From contig JALHTX010000209.1 in NCBI GenBank assembly GCA_022866015.1, positions 1 to 13,804 of the forward strand: 13,804 bases of DNA, written 5' to 3'. This DNA is from Thermoplasmatota archaeon (GTDB lineage: Archaea; Thermoplasmatota; E2; DHVEG-1). Made by a program: the position numbers and the translations under genes. This document shows, one piece after another, positions 6,861 through 13,691 of the stretch. The notes beneath the pieces were generated by a model. That model did no database searches. It was not told the DNA's origin and saw only the letters and a program-made list of their open reading frames with translations. Every line of letters begins with the position of its first letter. Position 1 is the stretch's first letter.

Positions 6861-8089
6861 TAACGCATCAGTCTCCTTGTTTTTTCAACACTTAACTTAT
6901 GCAGTTGTTCTTTATCAAGCATATATTTTTTGTTCTTATCAATTATAGTTACTCGATTTGTACAGCTCATACATGGATCGGTACTTGCTGCAACAATTGA
7001 TATATCTGCTATTTGTTGACCTTTAAGCATTGGAATCCAAGGAAGGATATTCGCATAAGTAGAAGCACGAACCTTCCAAGTAAAGGGTTGCTCGTTTACA
7101 CCATCAAATTTAATATAATGTATTACTTCTCCACGAGGTGCTTCATCACGGCCTATTCCTTCGCCAGCTGTTTTTTTAATATAATTTAGAAGTTTTGGTA
7201 TTTTTGGTTCAGACATAATATCACCCGTAGGCATCTGATCAACTGCTCTTTCTATAAGTTCAATTGATTGTTTTACTTCAAGTAAACGAACAATTATTCT
7301 ATCGTATACATCACCATTTATTTCTCCTGTACGTTTATCAGGAGTCATATAATCAACATCTAAATCGCTATATGCAGCATATGGTTGATCTACTCTTACA
7401 TCTTTTTTAACGCCGCTTGCACGGGTAGTAGGACCTACTGCGCAAAGTCTTAAAGCATCTTCATATGTTAAAATACCGCAACCTTGACTTCGCATTTTAA
7501 AGGTTTTATCATCTAAAAAGACATGGCTAAGTTTTTTATAGTTTTCTTTGAAATACTCTAAAGTTTCTTTTATCTTAGGAATATTTTCAGGTTTTATATC
7601 ACGACGAACACCACCGATCATAAGAATTGCTTTTGTAACACGATTACCAGTTAAATATTCAATTAAATCAAGTACTTTCTCACGCATCTCCCATGTTAAA
7701 AAAAGTACGGTATCAAAACCTATTTCATGAGCAGCAACTCCTGCCCAAAGAAGATGAGATGCAATACGCTCAAGCTCACCATGTACAACACGAAGATAAT
7801 CGGCACGCTCAGGAACCTGTATATTACAAGCGTTTTCTACTGCTCGACAATATGCCATAGGATGCACAAATGAACAAATCCCACAGATGCGCTCTGCAAG
7901 ATAAATTATTTGTATAGGGTTTCGGCGCATACCAGTCCATTCAATTGCACGATGAACATGACCTAGTTCTACATCTACAGCAATTATTTTTTCGCCATCG
8001 ATCTCGAATTTAAACATCACGGGTTCTTTTAGAGCTGGATGAATAGGACCTATAGGTAGTTGATATGTAGTTTTTGTAATCTGGCTCAT
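6860..8089 (-). CDS. Group 4 [NiFe] hydrogenase large (catalytic) subunit
   Basis: Related to NuoD of complex I but with both nickel-binding CxxC pairs intact: Cys69/Cys72 in 'ERICGICSFVH' and Cys373/Cys376 in 'DPCMSCTNR'. It is therefore a hydrogenase and not a quinone-type NuoD. 'ELGHVHRAIEW' at 41-51 is the conserved E-x-G-x-x-H-R segment near the active site. Thirty residues follow Arg379, similar to the C-terminal extension removed by a HycI-type protease in E. coli HycE, so processing after Arg379 is plausible. Length 409 is somewhat longer than Ech large subunits as I recall them. It overlaps the 30-kDa gene by four bases (ATGA), with a GAGGGGG SD inside that gene. The enzyme would evolve or consume H2 coupled to ferredoxin. 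Confidence 0.95.
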   Translation of the reverse strand: MSQITKTTYQLPIGPIHPALKEPVMFKFEIDGEKIIAVDVELGHVHRAIEWTGMRRNPIQIIYLAERICGICSFVHPMAYCRAVENACNIQVPERADYLRVVHGELERIASHLLWAGVAAHEIGFDTVLFLTWEMREKVLDLIEYLTGNRVTKAILMIGGVRRDIKPENIPKIKETLEYFKENYKKLSHVFLDDKTFKMRSQGCGILTYEDALRLCAVGPTTRASGVKKDVRVDQPYAAYSDLDVDYMTPDKRTGEINGDVYDRIIVRLLEVKQSIELIERAVDQMPTGDIMSEPKIPKLLNYIKKTAGEGIGRDEAPRGEVIHYIKFDGVNEQPFTWKVRASTYANILPWIPMLKGQQIADISIVAASTDPCMSCTNRVTIIDKNKKYMLDKEQLHKLSVEKTRRLMR

Positions 8090-8682
8090 TTTTTCTTTGC
8101 CCCCTCATGAAGATTTTTGTAAAGTTTTTCTATTTCTTTTTTGGTTTGTTCATCTTTACGCCATGGATAAACATTTTTTGGGAAATCATCTGGTAAAAAC
8201 AGTCGACGACTATCAGGTATACCAATTATTTTAATACCGAGCATTTCTTGTTTCTCACGCTCAGTGATAAGTGCACCAGGGATCCAATCACAAATAGTTT
8301 CAATTTCAGGTTTGCTCTTTGGAACCTCGACACCAACATTTAAAGAAATTTCTTGTAAATGTTTACCATAATATATCGAGAAACTATAAACAAGTTCTAT
8401 TTGGTTACCAAGATCATTACCCGAGCAAACAGCTAAGTGAGGATAAGTTAGATTACATAAATGCTCAATGAAATTTTTAAAAATACTTTTATCAATTTTC
8501 ATCCAGATGTTTACAAATTCTTTCTTTTTTGAACCAGTTGCACGTTTTTTGATTTCTGCTGATTTTATCTTTGTAGTAAACTTATCTTTGAAATAGGTTA
8601 CAATTTCTTCAGGGCTAAGTTGTTTATTTGGTGTTTCAACAGTTTTTTCAGCAGGTTTTTTCTTAGTTTTTTTCTCAGGCAT
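8086..8682 (-). CDS. Group 4 hydrogenase 30-kDa subunit (NuoC/EchD/MbhK type)
   Basis: A structural subunit that holds the large and small subunits together. The NuoC signature is clear in the C-terminal half: 'EREKQEMLGI' at 141-150, 'RRLFLPDDFP' at 159-168 and 'YPWRKD' at 172-177. The first 20 residues (MPEKKTKKKPAEKTVETPNK) are a Lys/Pro-rich, probably disordered extension, which makes the protein longer than EchD. GGAGGG at 8692-8697, overlapping the end of the small-subunit gene, sits nine bases before the ATG and confirms the start. It is two bases downstream of the small-subunit stop and overlaps the large-subunit start by four bases. Confidence 0.92.
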   Translation of the reverse strand: MPEKKTKKKPAEKTVETPNKQLSPEEIVTYFKDKFTTKIKSAEIKKRATGSKKKEFVNIWMKIDKSIFKNFIEHLCNLTYPHLAVCSGNDLGNQIELVYSFSIYYGKHLQEISLNVGVEVPKSKPEIETICDWIPGALITEREKQEMLGIKIIGIPDSRRLFLPDDFPKNVYPWRKDEQTKKEIEKLYKNLHEGAKKK

Positions 8683-8684
8683 TT

Positions 8685-9119
8685 TTACTTACCCTCCAAG
8701 GTTTCAAGTTTAGTCCAAGCTTTTGCAACAGCATGAATTATGTTTTCAGGTCTGGGTGGGCAACCTATAACATGGATATCAACTGGTAAAACATCTTGTA
8801 TAGGGCCTACTAGGTTATATGACTCATAAAATACATCGCCAGTGTTTCCACAGTTACCAATTGCTATTACAACTTTTGGATCAGGCATCTGTTCGTTAAC
8901 AAGTTTTACTCTTTCTGCTTGTTGGCGAGTTACCGGTCCTGTAACTAATAATGCATCTGCATGACGAGGAGTGCCGACAAGTTTTATTCCAAAACGCTCA
9001 ACATCGTATCTTGGGCATAAAGCAGCTATAATTTCTATATCGCAACCATTACAGCTACCACTGTTACAATGAAAAACCCAGAGTGATTTTTTAAATGATT
9101 TTGGAAGCCCTTTAGCCAT
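8685..9119 (-). CDS. Group 4 hydrogenase small subunit (NuoB/EchC/MbhJ type)
   Basis: Holds the [4Fe-4S] cluster nearest the Ni-Fe site. The four ligands are visible: Cys23 and Cys26 in 'NSGSCNGCDIE', Cys90 in 'AIGNCGNTG' and Cys120 in 'VIGCPPRPE'. At 144 residues it has the short single-cluster form of group 4 enzymes and no Tat signal, so it faces the cytoplasm. It is the first gene of the operon: upstream is only a 168-base divergent spacer and then purP. GGAGGT at 9129-9134 lies nine bases before the ATG. A NuoH-like or antiporter-like gene would normally precede or interrupt this set, and none is present. Confidence 0.95.
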   Translation of the reverse strand: MAKGLPKSFKKSLWVFHCNSGSCNGCDIEIIAALCPRYDVERFGIKLVGTPRHADALLVTGPVTRQQAERVKLVNEQMPDPKVVIAIGNCGNTGDVFYESYNLVGPIQDVLPVDIHVIGCPPRPENIIHAVAKAWTKLETLEGK

Positions 9120-9128
9120 AAAATAAAT

Positions 9129-9134
9129 ACCTCC
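9129..9134 (-). promoter_or_regulatory. Strong Shine-Dalgarno of the hydrogenase operon
   Basis: The complement reads GGAGGT, nine bases before the small-subunit ATG. It is the strongest ribosome-binding site in the window and fits a gene whose product is needed in quantity. Confidence 0.75.
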
Positions 9135-9184
9135 ACATACATATGAAATAATAATTAGTTTAGTTCTTGGTAATCCTGTATACT

Positions 9185-9193
9185 ATTTAAAAA
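9185..9193 (-). promoter_or_regulatory. Candidate TATA box of the hydrogenase-hypF operon
   Basis: The complement reads TTTTTAAAT. Transcription starting about 25 bases downstream would begin near 9163 and give a leader of about 44 bases that contains the GGAGGT. The same spacer has ATTAAAAATAAA at 9242-9253, which could serve purP in the other direction. Confidence 0.4.
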
Positions 9194-9287
9194 TTTATGT
9201 TATTAAAAATTATTCTATGTAAAAAACTCATCATAGAAATCATTAAAAATAAACCTTCTATTAGCTCACTGTAAGGGTGTCGCCTTT

Positions 9288-10355
9288 ATGACTCAAAAAA
9301 ATATAAACGACATGCTTACATCTTATGATAAAAAAAACCTTACAATATGTACTGTTTGTAGCCATTCTTCTCTTCAGATTTTTAATGGTGCAAGAAAAGA
9401 AGGTTTTAAAACACTAGGTATTGCTATTGGTGAAAAAAAGAAATTTTATGATGCGTTTCCTTTAGGTAAACCTGATGAGTTTTTAATCGTTAATAATTAT
9501 AAAGATATTTTGAAATGTACAGATGAATTACGTAAAAAAAATGTAGTAGTTATTCCTCATGGTTCTTTTGTTGAATACTTTGGTGCTGATAATTTTATTA
9601 AACTAGATCTTCCAACATTTGGAAATCGTAATGTTTTGATGTGGGAATCAGATAGAAAAATGGAGCGTGAATGGCTTGAGGGCGCAGGTTTAACAATGCC
9701 CCAGGAAATAAAAAATCCTAAAGATATTAACAAACCTGTTATTGTTAAATATCATGGTGCAAAAGGTGGTAAAGGTTTTTTTATTGCTAAAACCTTTGAT
9801 GAGTTCCAGAAACGTATTCAGAAAAATAAATCGTTTACTATTCAAGAGTTTGTCATGGGCACCAGGTATTATCTTCATTATTTTTATTCACCTATTCAGG
9901 ATGATGCATATAAATTGAGTAAAGGTAGTTTACAGTTGCTTTCTATGGATCGTCGTGATGAAACAACTATTGATGAGGTGCATAGACTTGGTAGTATTGC
10001 TGAGCTTGAGGAACTAGGTATACATCCAACTTTTGTTGTAACTGGTAATATTCCAATAGTTATGAGAGAATCTTTACTTCCAAAAGTATTTAAAATGGGT
10101 GAATCAGTTGTTGAGAAATCTTTAGAACTATTTGGTGGGATAATTGGTTCATTTTGTCTTGAAACAGTAATAACTGAGGATTTAGAATTCAAAGTTTTTG
10201 AAATATCAGCTCGAATTGTTGCAGGAACTAATCCTTATATTGCAGGTTCACCTTATTCTGAGATGATTCAACCTGATTTATCGACTGGTCGAAGGATTGC
10301 TCAAGAAATAAAATATGCTGCTAAGAAAAATTTATTACATGAAGTTTTAAGTTAA
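9288..10355 (+). CDS. purP: FAICAR synthetase PurP (5-formaminoimidazole-4-carboxamide ribotide synthetase)
   Basis: An ATP-grasp enzyme that uses formate and ATP to formylate AICAR to FAICAR, the archaeal replacement for the transformylase activity of PurH. Recognisable family segments: 'CSHSSLQIFNGARKEGFKT' at about 24-42, 'PTFGNRNVLMWESDRKMERE' at 109-128, the nucleotide-binding 'VKYHGAKGGKGFF' at 153-165 and the metal-binding 'KVFEISARIVAGTN' at 302-315. The length of 355 is close to the usual 360. AAGGGTG at 9273-9279 precedes the ATG by eight bases. It is a single gene, divergent from the hydrogenase operon; no other purine gene is adjacent. Tetrahydrofolate is not needed for this route, which is typical of archaea. 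Confidence 0.95.
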   Translation: MTQKNINDMLTSYDKKNLTICTVCSHSSLQIFNGARKEGFKTLGIAIGEKKKFYDAFPLGKPDEFLIVNNYKDILKCTDELRKKNVVVIPHGSFVEYFGADNFIKLDLPTFGNRNVLMWESDRKMEREWLEGAGLTMPQEIKNPKDINKPVIVKYHGAKGGKGFFIAKTFDEFQKRIQKNKSFTIQEFVMGTRYYLHYFYSPIQDDAYKLSKGSLQLLSMDRRDETTIDEVHRLGSIAELEELGIHPTFVVTGNIPIVMRESLLPKVFKMGESVVEKSLELFGGIIGSFCLETVITEDLEFKVFEISARIVAGTNPYIAGSPYSEMIQPDLSTGRRIAQEIKYAAKKNLLHEVLS

Positions 10356-10368
10356 ATTAACTATAACG

Positions 10369-10380
10369 TTTTTTCTTTGT
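10369..10380 (+). terminator. T-rich terminator after purP
   Basis: TTTTTT at 10369-10374 followed by CTTTGT, 14 bases after the purP stop, in the 60-base spacer between convergent purP and argF. It has the form of an archaeal oligo-T terminator. Confidence 0.45.
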
Positions 10381-10415
10381 TAATAATACACCTTATCTCA
10401 TTTAAAACTTATAAT

Positions 10416-11327
10416 TTAATTTTTACACAAAGTAACCATTATAGCTATCTGTGCCCACATTCGATTCTCTGCTTCATCAAAAATAACACTCTGAGGTTCA
10501 TGAGCAACTTCTTTTGTAACCTCATAACCATAATATGCAGGTAGGCAATGTAAAAATATTGCATCAGGTTTTGCAATACTCATAAGTTTTTTGTCAACAG
10601 TATAGCCTTTAAAATCTTTAAGTCTTTGTTCTTTTTGAGCTTCATCACCCATAGAAACCCAAGTATCAGTAGCGATAACATCTGTATTTTTTGTTGCATT
10701 TTCTATAATGTCAGTTACTTCAACTTTAACTCCAAATTTTTTTGCTTCATCAATATAATATTTAATAGGCCAATATTTCTTAGGAGAAACAATTTTAATA
10801 TTCATGCCAGCAATTGCACAACCTAATAGGTATGAATGAGACATATTATTTGCACCATCACCAATATAAACAAAATTTAAACCATTGAGTTTTTTCTTAT
10901 GTTCTTTAATTGTCATAAGATCAGTTATAACCTGACAAGGATGTTCTTTATCATCTAAACCAGAAATCACAGGAATAGTTGAATGTTTTGCAAGTTCTTT
11001 TATATCTTCGTTTTTCATAGCACGAAACATAATGATATCTACATAACGAGATAATACAAGAGCGGTATCTTCTATTGTTTCACCGCGACCAAGCTGAATA
11101 TCTGATTTTCCAAGAAAAATTGCATGGCCGCCAAGTTTTGTCATACCTGTTTCAAAAGAAACTCGGGTTCTAGTACTACTTTTTTCAAAAATCATACCAA
11201 GGGTTTTCCCTTTTAAAAGCTCTATACTCTCATCATTTTTAGATTTCTTTTTAAGTTTTATTCCTAGATCTATAATTTCTTCAAGGTCATCTTTTACATC
11301 AAGCATTGAGATAAGATTGCGTTTCAT
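10416..11327 (-). CDS. argF: Ornithine carbamoyltransferase (ArgF)
   Basis: Transfers the carbamoyl group of carbamoyl phosphate to ornithine, giving citrulline for arginine synthesis. The carbamoyl-phosphate loop 'SSTRTR' is at 50-55 and 'HPCQ' at 129-132. The ornithine-side motifs are 'DTWVSMGDE' at 221-229 and 'HCLPAYYG' at 260-267, where most enzymes have HCLPAHRG. 'FDEAENRMWAQ' closes the C-terminal domain. The D-x-x-x-S-M-G motif separates it from aspartate carbamoyltransferase. Length 303 is normal. No SD precedes the ATG; a TATA-like element at 11351-11359 about 27 bases upstream fits a leaderless transcript. The MFS gene lies 32 bases upstream on the same strand, so cotranscription is also possible. 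Confidence 0.95.
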   Translation of the reverse strand: MKRNLISMLDVKDDLEEIIDLGIKLKKKSKNDESIELLKGKTLGMIFEKSSTRTRVSFETGMTKLGGHAIFLGKSDIQLGRGETIEDTALVLSRYVDIIMFRAMKNEDIKELAKHSTIPVISGLDDKEHPCQVITDLMTIKEHKKKLNGLNFVYIGDGANNMSHSYLLGCAIAGMNIKIVSPKKYWPIKYYIDEAKKFGVKVEVTDIIENATKNTDVIATDTWVSMGDEAQKEQRLKDFKGYTVDKKLMSIAKPDAIFLHCLPAYYGYEVTKEVAHEPQSVIFDEAENRMWAQIAIMVTLCKN

Positions 11328-11350
11328 GAGACCAGGGAATAGTTTTTTCT

Positions 11351-11359
11351 TCTATAAAT
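11351..11359 (-). promoter_or_regulatory. TATA-like box of argF
   Basis: The complement reads ATTTATAGA, centred about 27 bases before the argF ATG. This is the usual archaeal TATA-to-start distance, so an own leaderless mRNA is likely despite the nearby MFS gene. Confidence 0.45.
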
Positions 11360-12547
11360 TTATCGCACTGCAAACTTTTTTTTATGATAAAACATAAGTA
11401 GTATTGAAAAAAACAATGAAGGAACACCAAGAATAACAAACGGCATCCATATTCCATAAATATCAGATAAAAAACCACTGAGAAATATAAGTATTGTACC
11501 TCCACCAAGTTGTAGTGTAAACACAATACCAAAAGTACTACCCTCTGATGATTCATCAGTTACTTCGGATATAAAAGAAGACAGAGCTGGATATGTCAAG
11601 AAAACAGAAAATCCGAGTAAAACCATTATCAATAAGATTATGAAAACATTAACTGTAACAGATAAAAATAGACATGCAACACCTATTATAAAATAAGACA
11701 TTATGATTACATTTTTTCTGCCAAGATGTGATTTAATTCTACTATATGAAAATGATGTAATACAGCCGATACCTATCCATACCGCAGCTACAAAACCTAT
11801 AAACTGCAGAGAGAGACTTGTTTTTTCATCTAAAAATAAAGGAAGGTACGTAACAATTATGCCCCATGCAGAACCACTTATTGCAAAAGCAGGAATCAGC
11901 AATTTTATCTTTTTTAAAAGTAAAACACTATCTTGAATTTTTTCTGAGATTTTTTGTTTTTTATATGTTTTTTTAACAGTTAATAGTTTTTCATCAATAT
12001 TTCTTGTAATAAATATTCCAATGATTACAATAAGGACTGCAAGTAAAGACCAGATATATAAGGGAAACTGCCAACCTTTAATTTCTGTTAGATACAATGT
12101 TGTTAAAAGGGCAACAAAAACACCTAAATCTGCAGAACCACTTTGGATACCCATCGCCCAGTCTAACCTTTCTTTTTTAAAGGTTCTTGAAATCCATCCA
12201 ACGCCAATTGGATGAAAAAAACTAACTGAAATTCTTAATAAAATTAAAAATATTAGGAGTGTAAAAAAGTCTTTTGTTTCTGTTAAAACAAAAAGTGAAA
12301 TGCTGATTAATAAAATGCCAAATGATAGCAATACTGTAAAGTTTTTACCATCTGAAATTCTTCCAATATACAATTGTGCGATTAAATGAATGAAAAGACT
12401 TATACTTGTTATCAACCCAATTTGAGTATAATTTAGATTGTAAATTTCTTTAAATATAAGGAAAAGTAAAGGTACAACTGATATTGCTCCGTCATTAAGT
12501 GCATGATACATACTCACTGTTGTTAGTATACTATATTTGTCTTTCAT
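11360..12547 (-). CDS. Major facilitator superfamily transporter
   Basis: A 395-residue protein with about 12 membrane segments in two six-helix halves joined by a Lys-rich cytoplasmic loop at about 185-220. The motif-A position between helices 2 and 3 reads 'YIGRISDGKN', a degenerate G-x-x-x-D-(R/G) pattern. 'FHPIGVGWISRTFKKERLDWAMGIQSG' near 110-136 resembles fosmidomycin-resistance-type drug exporters. The substrate cannot be read from sequence; drug or small-metabolite export is the best guess. The upstream leader has only a weak purine stretch (AGAGAAG), and a TTTAAAATA element at 12579-12587 predicts a very short leader. It precedes argF by 32 bases, but a shared function is not evident. 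Confidence 0.88.
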   Translation of the reverse strand: MKDKYSILTTVSMYHALNDGAISVVPLLFLIFKEIYNLNYTQIGLITSISLFIHLIAQLYIGRISDGKNFTVLLSFGILLISISLFVLTETKDFFTLLIFLILLRISVSFFHPIGVGWISRTFKKERLDWAMGIQSGSADLGVFVALLTTLYLTEIKGWQFPLYIWSLLAVLIVIIGIFITRNIDEKLLTVKKTYKKQKISEKIQDSVLLLKKIKLLIPAFAISGSAWGIIVTYLPLFLDEKTSLSLQFIGFVAAVWIGIGCITSFSYSRIKSHLGRKNVIIMSYFIIGVACLFLSVTVNVFIILLIMVLLGFSVFLTYPALSSFISEVTDESSEGSTFGIVFTLQLGGGTILIFLSGFLSDIYGIWMPFVILGVPSLFFSILLMFYHKKKFAVR

Positions 12548-12578
12548 GAGTTTCTTCTCTGGGTCTGAATAATTAAAT

Positions 12579-12587
12579 ATTTTAAAT
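12579..12587 (-). promoter_or_regulatory. TATA-like box of the MFS gene
   Basis: The complement reads TTTAAAATA, centred about 36 bases before the ATG at 12547. It shares the 108-base divergent spacer with the FEN1 promoter. Confidence 0.4.
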
Positions 12588-12620
12588 TAATTCTCTATAA
12601 AAAAAGTGTTTGTACAATAT

Positions 12621-12628
12621 TTTATAAA
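12621..12628 (+). promoter_or_regulatory. TATA-like box of FEN1
   Basis: TTTATAAA centred about 31 bases before the ATG at 12656; with no SD upstream of that ATG this fits a leaderless or near-leaderless mRNA. A second TTTATATA at 12636-12643 is too close to the ATG to be the TATA box. Confidence 0.45.
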
Positions 12629-12655
12629 CAAATTTTTTATATAACATTTGAAAAA

Positions 12656-13678
12656 ATGGGAGTTAAAATAGGTGAACTTTTCAAGGAAGAAAAAATAAGT
12701 TTTGAGGATCTTCGTGATAGAGTTGTAGTAATAGATGCATACAACGTGCTTCATCAATTCCTTGCAAGTATACGTCAGCGTGATGGGACACCACTTAAAA
12801 ATAGTAAGGGTGAAATTACATCTCATATATCTGGTTTATTTCAAAGAACTGCAAATCTTGTAGAAGCGCGTATCCGTCCTGTTTATTCTTTTGATGGGAT
12901 ACCACATCCATTAAAAGCAAAAACGCTGGAAGAAAGACATAAAAGAAAAGAACAAGCAGAAAAAGAATACCTTAAAGCATTGGAAGAAGGAGACCTTAAA
13001 ACTGCAAGATTAAAAGCCCAACAAACATCAAGGCTTACCGATAAAATGGTTCAACAAAGTAAAGACTTACTTGATGCACTAGGTATTCCATGGATTCAAG
13101 CCCCAATGGAGGGAGAAGCTCAAGCAAGCTACATGGTAAAAAAAGGAGATGCATATGCTGTTGGTTCACAGGATTATGATTGTCTTTTAATAGGTGCACC
13201 AATACTTGTTAGAAACCTTACATCTCAAGATAAAAGAAAACTCCCTGGTAAAGAAGCATATTCAAATGTTTATCCGAAACAAATAATGCTTAAAACAAAT
13301 CTTAAAAACCTGGGTATTACACATAAGCAACTAGTGGATATGGCTATATTAATAGGTACTGATTTTAATGATGGAATCCTAGGAATAGGTCCTAAAAAAA
13401 GCCTTCAACTTATCAAAAAAAATGGTAATGTTGAAAACGTTCTTGCAGCAATAGATGCAAAAAACCCACCTACTTATGATGAAATAAAAGAAATAAGAAA
13501 AATATTTTTAGAACCAAAAATAACAGATGAATATACATTGCAATGGTCAGGTATCGACAATGAAAAAGTTTTAAAGATACTGTGCGATCAACATCACTTC
13601 AAAAAAGAAAGAGTAGAACCAACACTTACAAAATTTGCAAATATAAACCATCTGATAAAACAAAAAACACTATTCTAG
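12656..13678 (+). CDS. fen: Flap endonuclease 1 (FEN1/Rad2 family)
   Basis: A structure-specific nuclease that removes 5' flaps during Okazaki-fragment maturation and base-excision repair, acting with PCNA. The start is fixed by the conserved N-terminus MGVKIGELF. Metal ligands are all visible: Asp27 (VVIDAYN), Asp80 (SFDG), Glu152 and Glu154 (MEGEAQ), Asp173 and Asp175 (SQDYD), Asp236 (IGTDFN). A helix-hairpin-helix DNA-binding element, 'GILGIGPKKSLQLIKKNG', spans 240-257. The arch is the Lys/Arg-rich helix at about 88-130. The annotated frame ends at TAG after 'IKQKTLF', in the middle of the PCNA-interacting box, and the next codons would complete the box (see the separate entry). If TAG is a true stop, the protein has a truncated PIP box. 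Confidence 0.96.
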   Translation: MGVKIGELFKEEKISFEDLRDRVVVIDAYNVLHQFLASIRQRDGTPLKNSKGEITSHISGLFQRTANLVEARIRPVYSFDGIPHPLKAKTLEERHKRKEQAEKEYLKALEEGDLKTARLKAQQTSRLTDKMVQQSKDLLDALGIPWIQAPMEGEAQASYMVKKGDAYAVGSQDYDCLLIGAPILVRNLTSQDKRKLPGKEAYSNVYPKQIMLKTNLKNLGITHKQLVDMAILIGTDFNDGILGIGPKKSLQLIKKNGNVENVLAAIDAKNPPTYDEIKEIRKIFLEPKITDEYTLQWSGIDNEKVLKILCDQHHFKKERVEPTLTKFANINHLIKQKTLF

Positions 13679-13687
13679 TTTTTCTAA
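13661..13687 (+). other. FEN1 PIP box interrupted by an in-frame TAG
   Basis: The codons read Gln336-Lys-Thr-Leu339-Phe340-TAG-Phe-Phe-TAA. The PCNA-interacting consensus Q-x-x-(L/I)-x-x-(F/W)-F is matched at every fixed position if TAG is translated as any amino acid. The frame then stops exactly after the second aromatic residue, where archaeal FEN1 proteins commonly end. Without readthrough the aromatic pair that binds the PCNA pocket is lost. TAG as pyrrolysine, a recent nonsense mutation and a sequencing error are all possible. Confidence 0.55.
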
Positions 13688-13691
13688 AATA

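Noticed and set aside
6860..9119. Complex I (Nuo/Fpo) fragment instead of a hydrogenase
   Set aside because: The large subunit has both CxxC pairs that bind nickel, which NuoD lacks, and hypF follows in the operon.
9120..9287. Possible small RNA or riboswitch in the hydrogenase-purP spacer
   Set aside because: I see only AT-rich promoter-like elements and the two ribosome-binding sites, with no stable stem.
4267..11327. Functional link between hypF and argF because both use carbamoyl phosphate
   Set aside because: They are in separate transcription units about 4 kb apart with purP between them; the shared substrate is most likely coincidence.
11299..11556. 85-residue minus-strand frame overlapping argF and the MFS gene
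   Set aside because: It lies in another frame across two well-supported genes and has a Cys/Phe/Tyr-rich composition typical of shadow frames.
12587..12826. 79-residue minus-strand frame across the MFS-FEN1 spacer
   Set aside because: It covers the divergent promoter region and the FEN1 N-terminus in antisense, and its Phe/Tyr/Thr/Asn-rich composition looks like translated AT-rich DNA.
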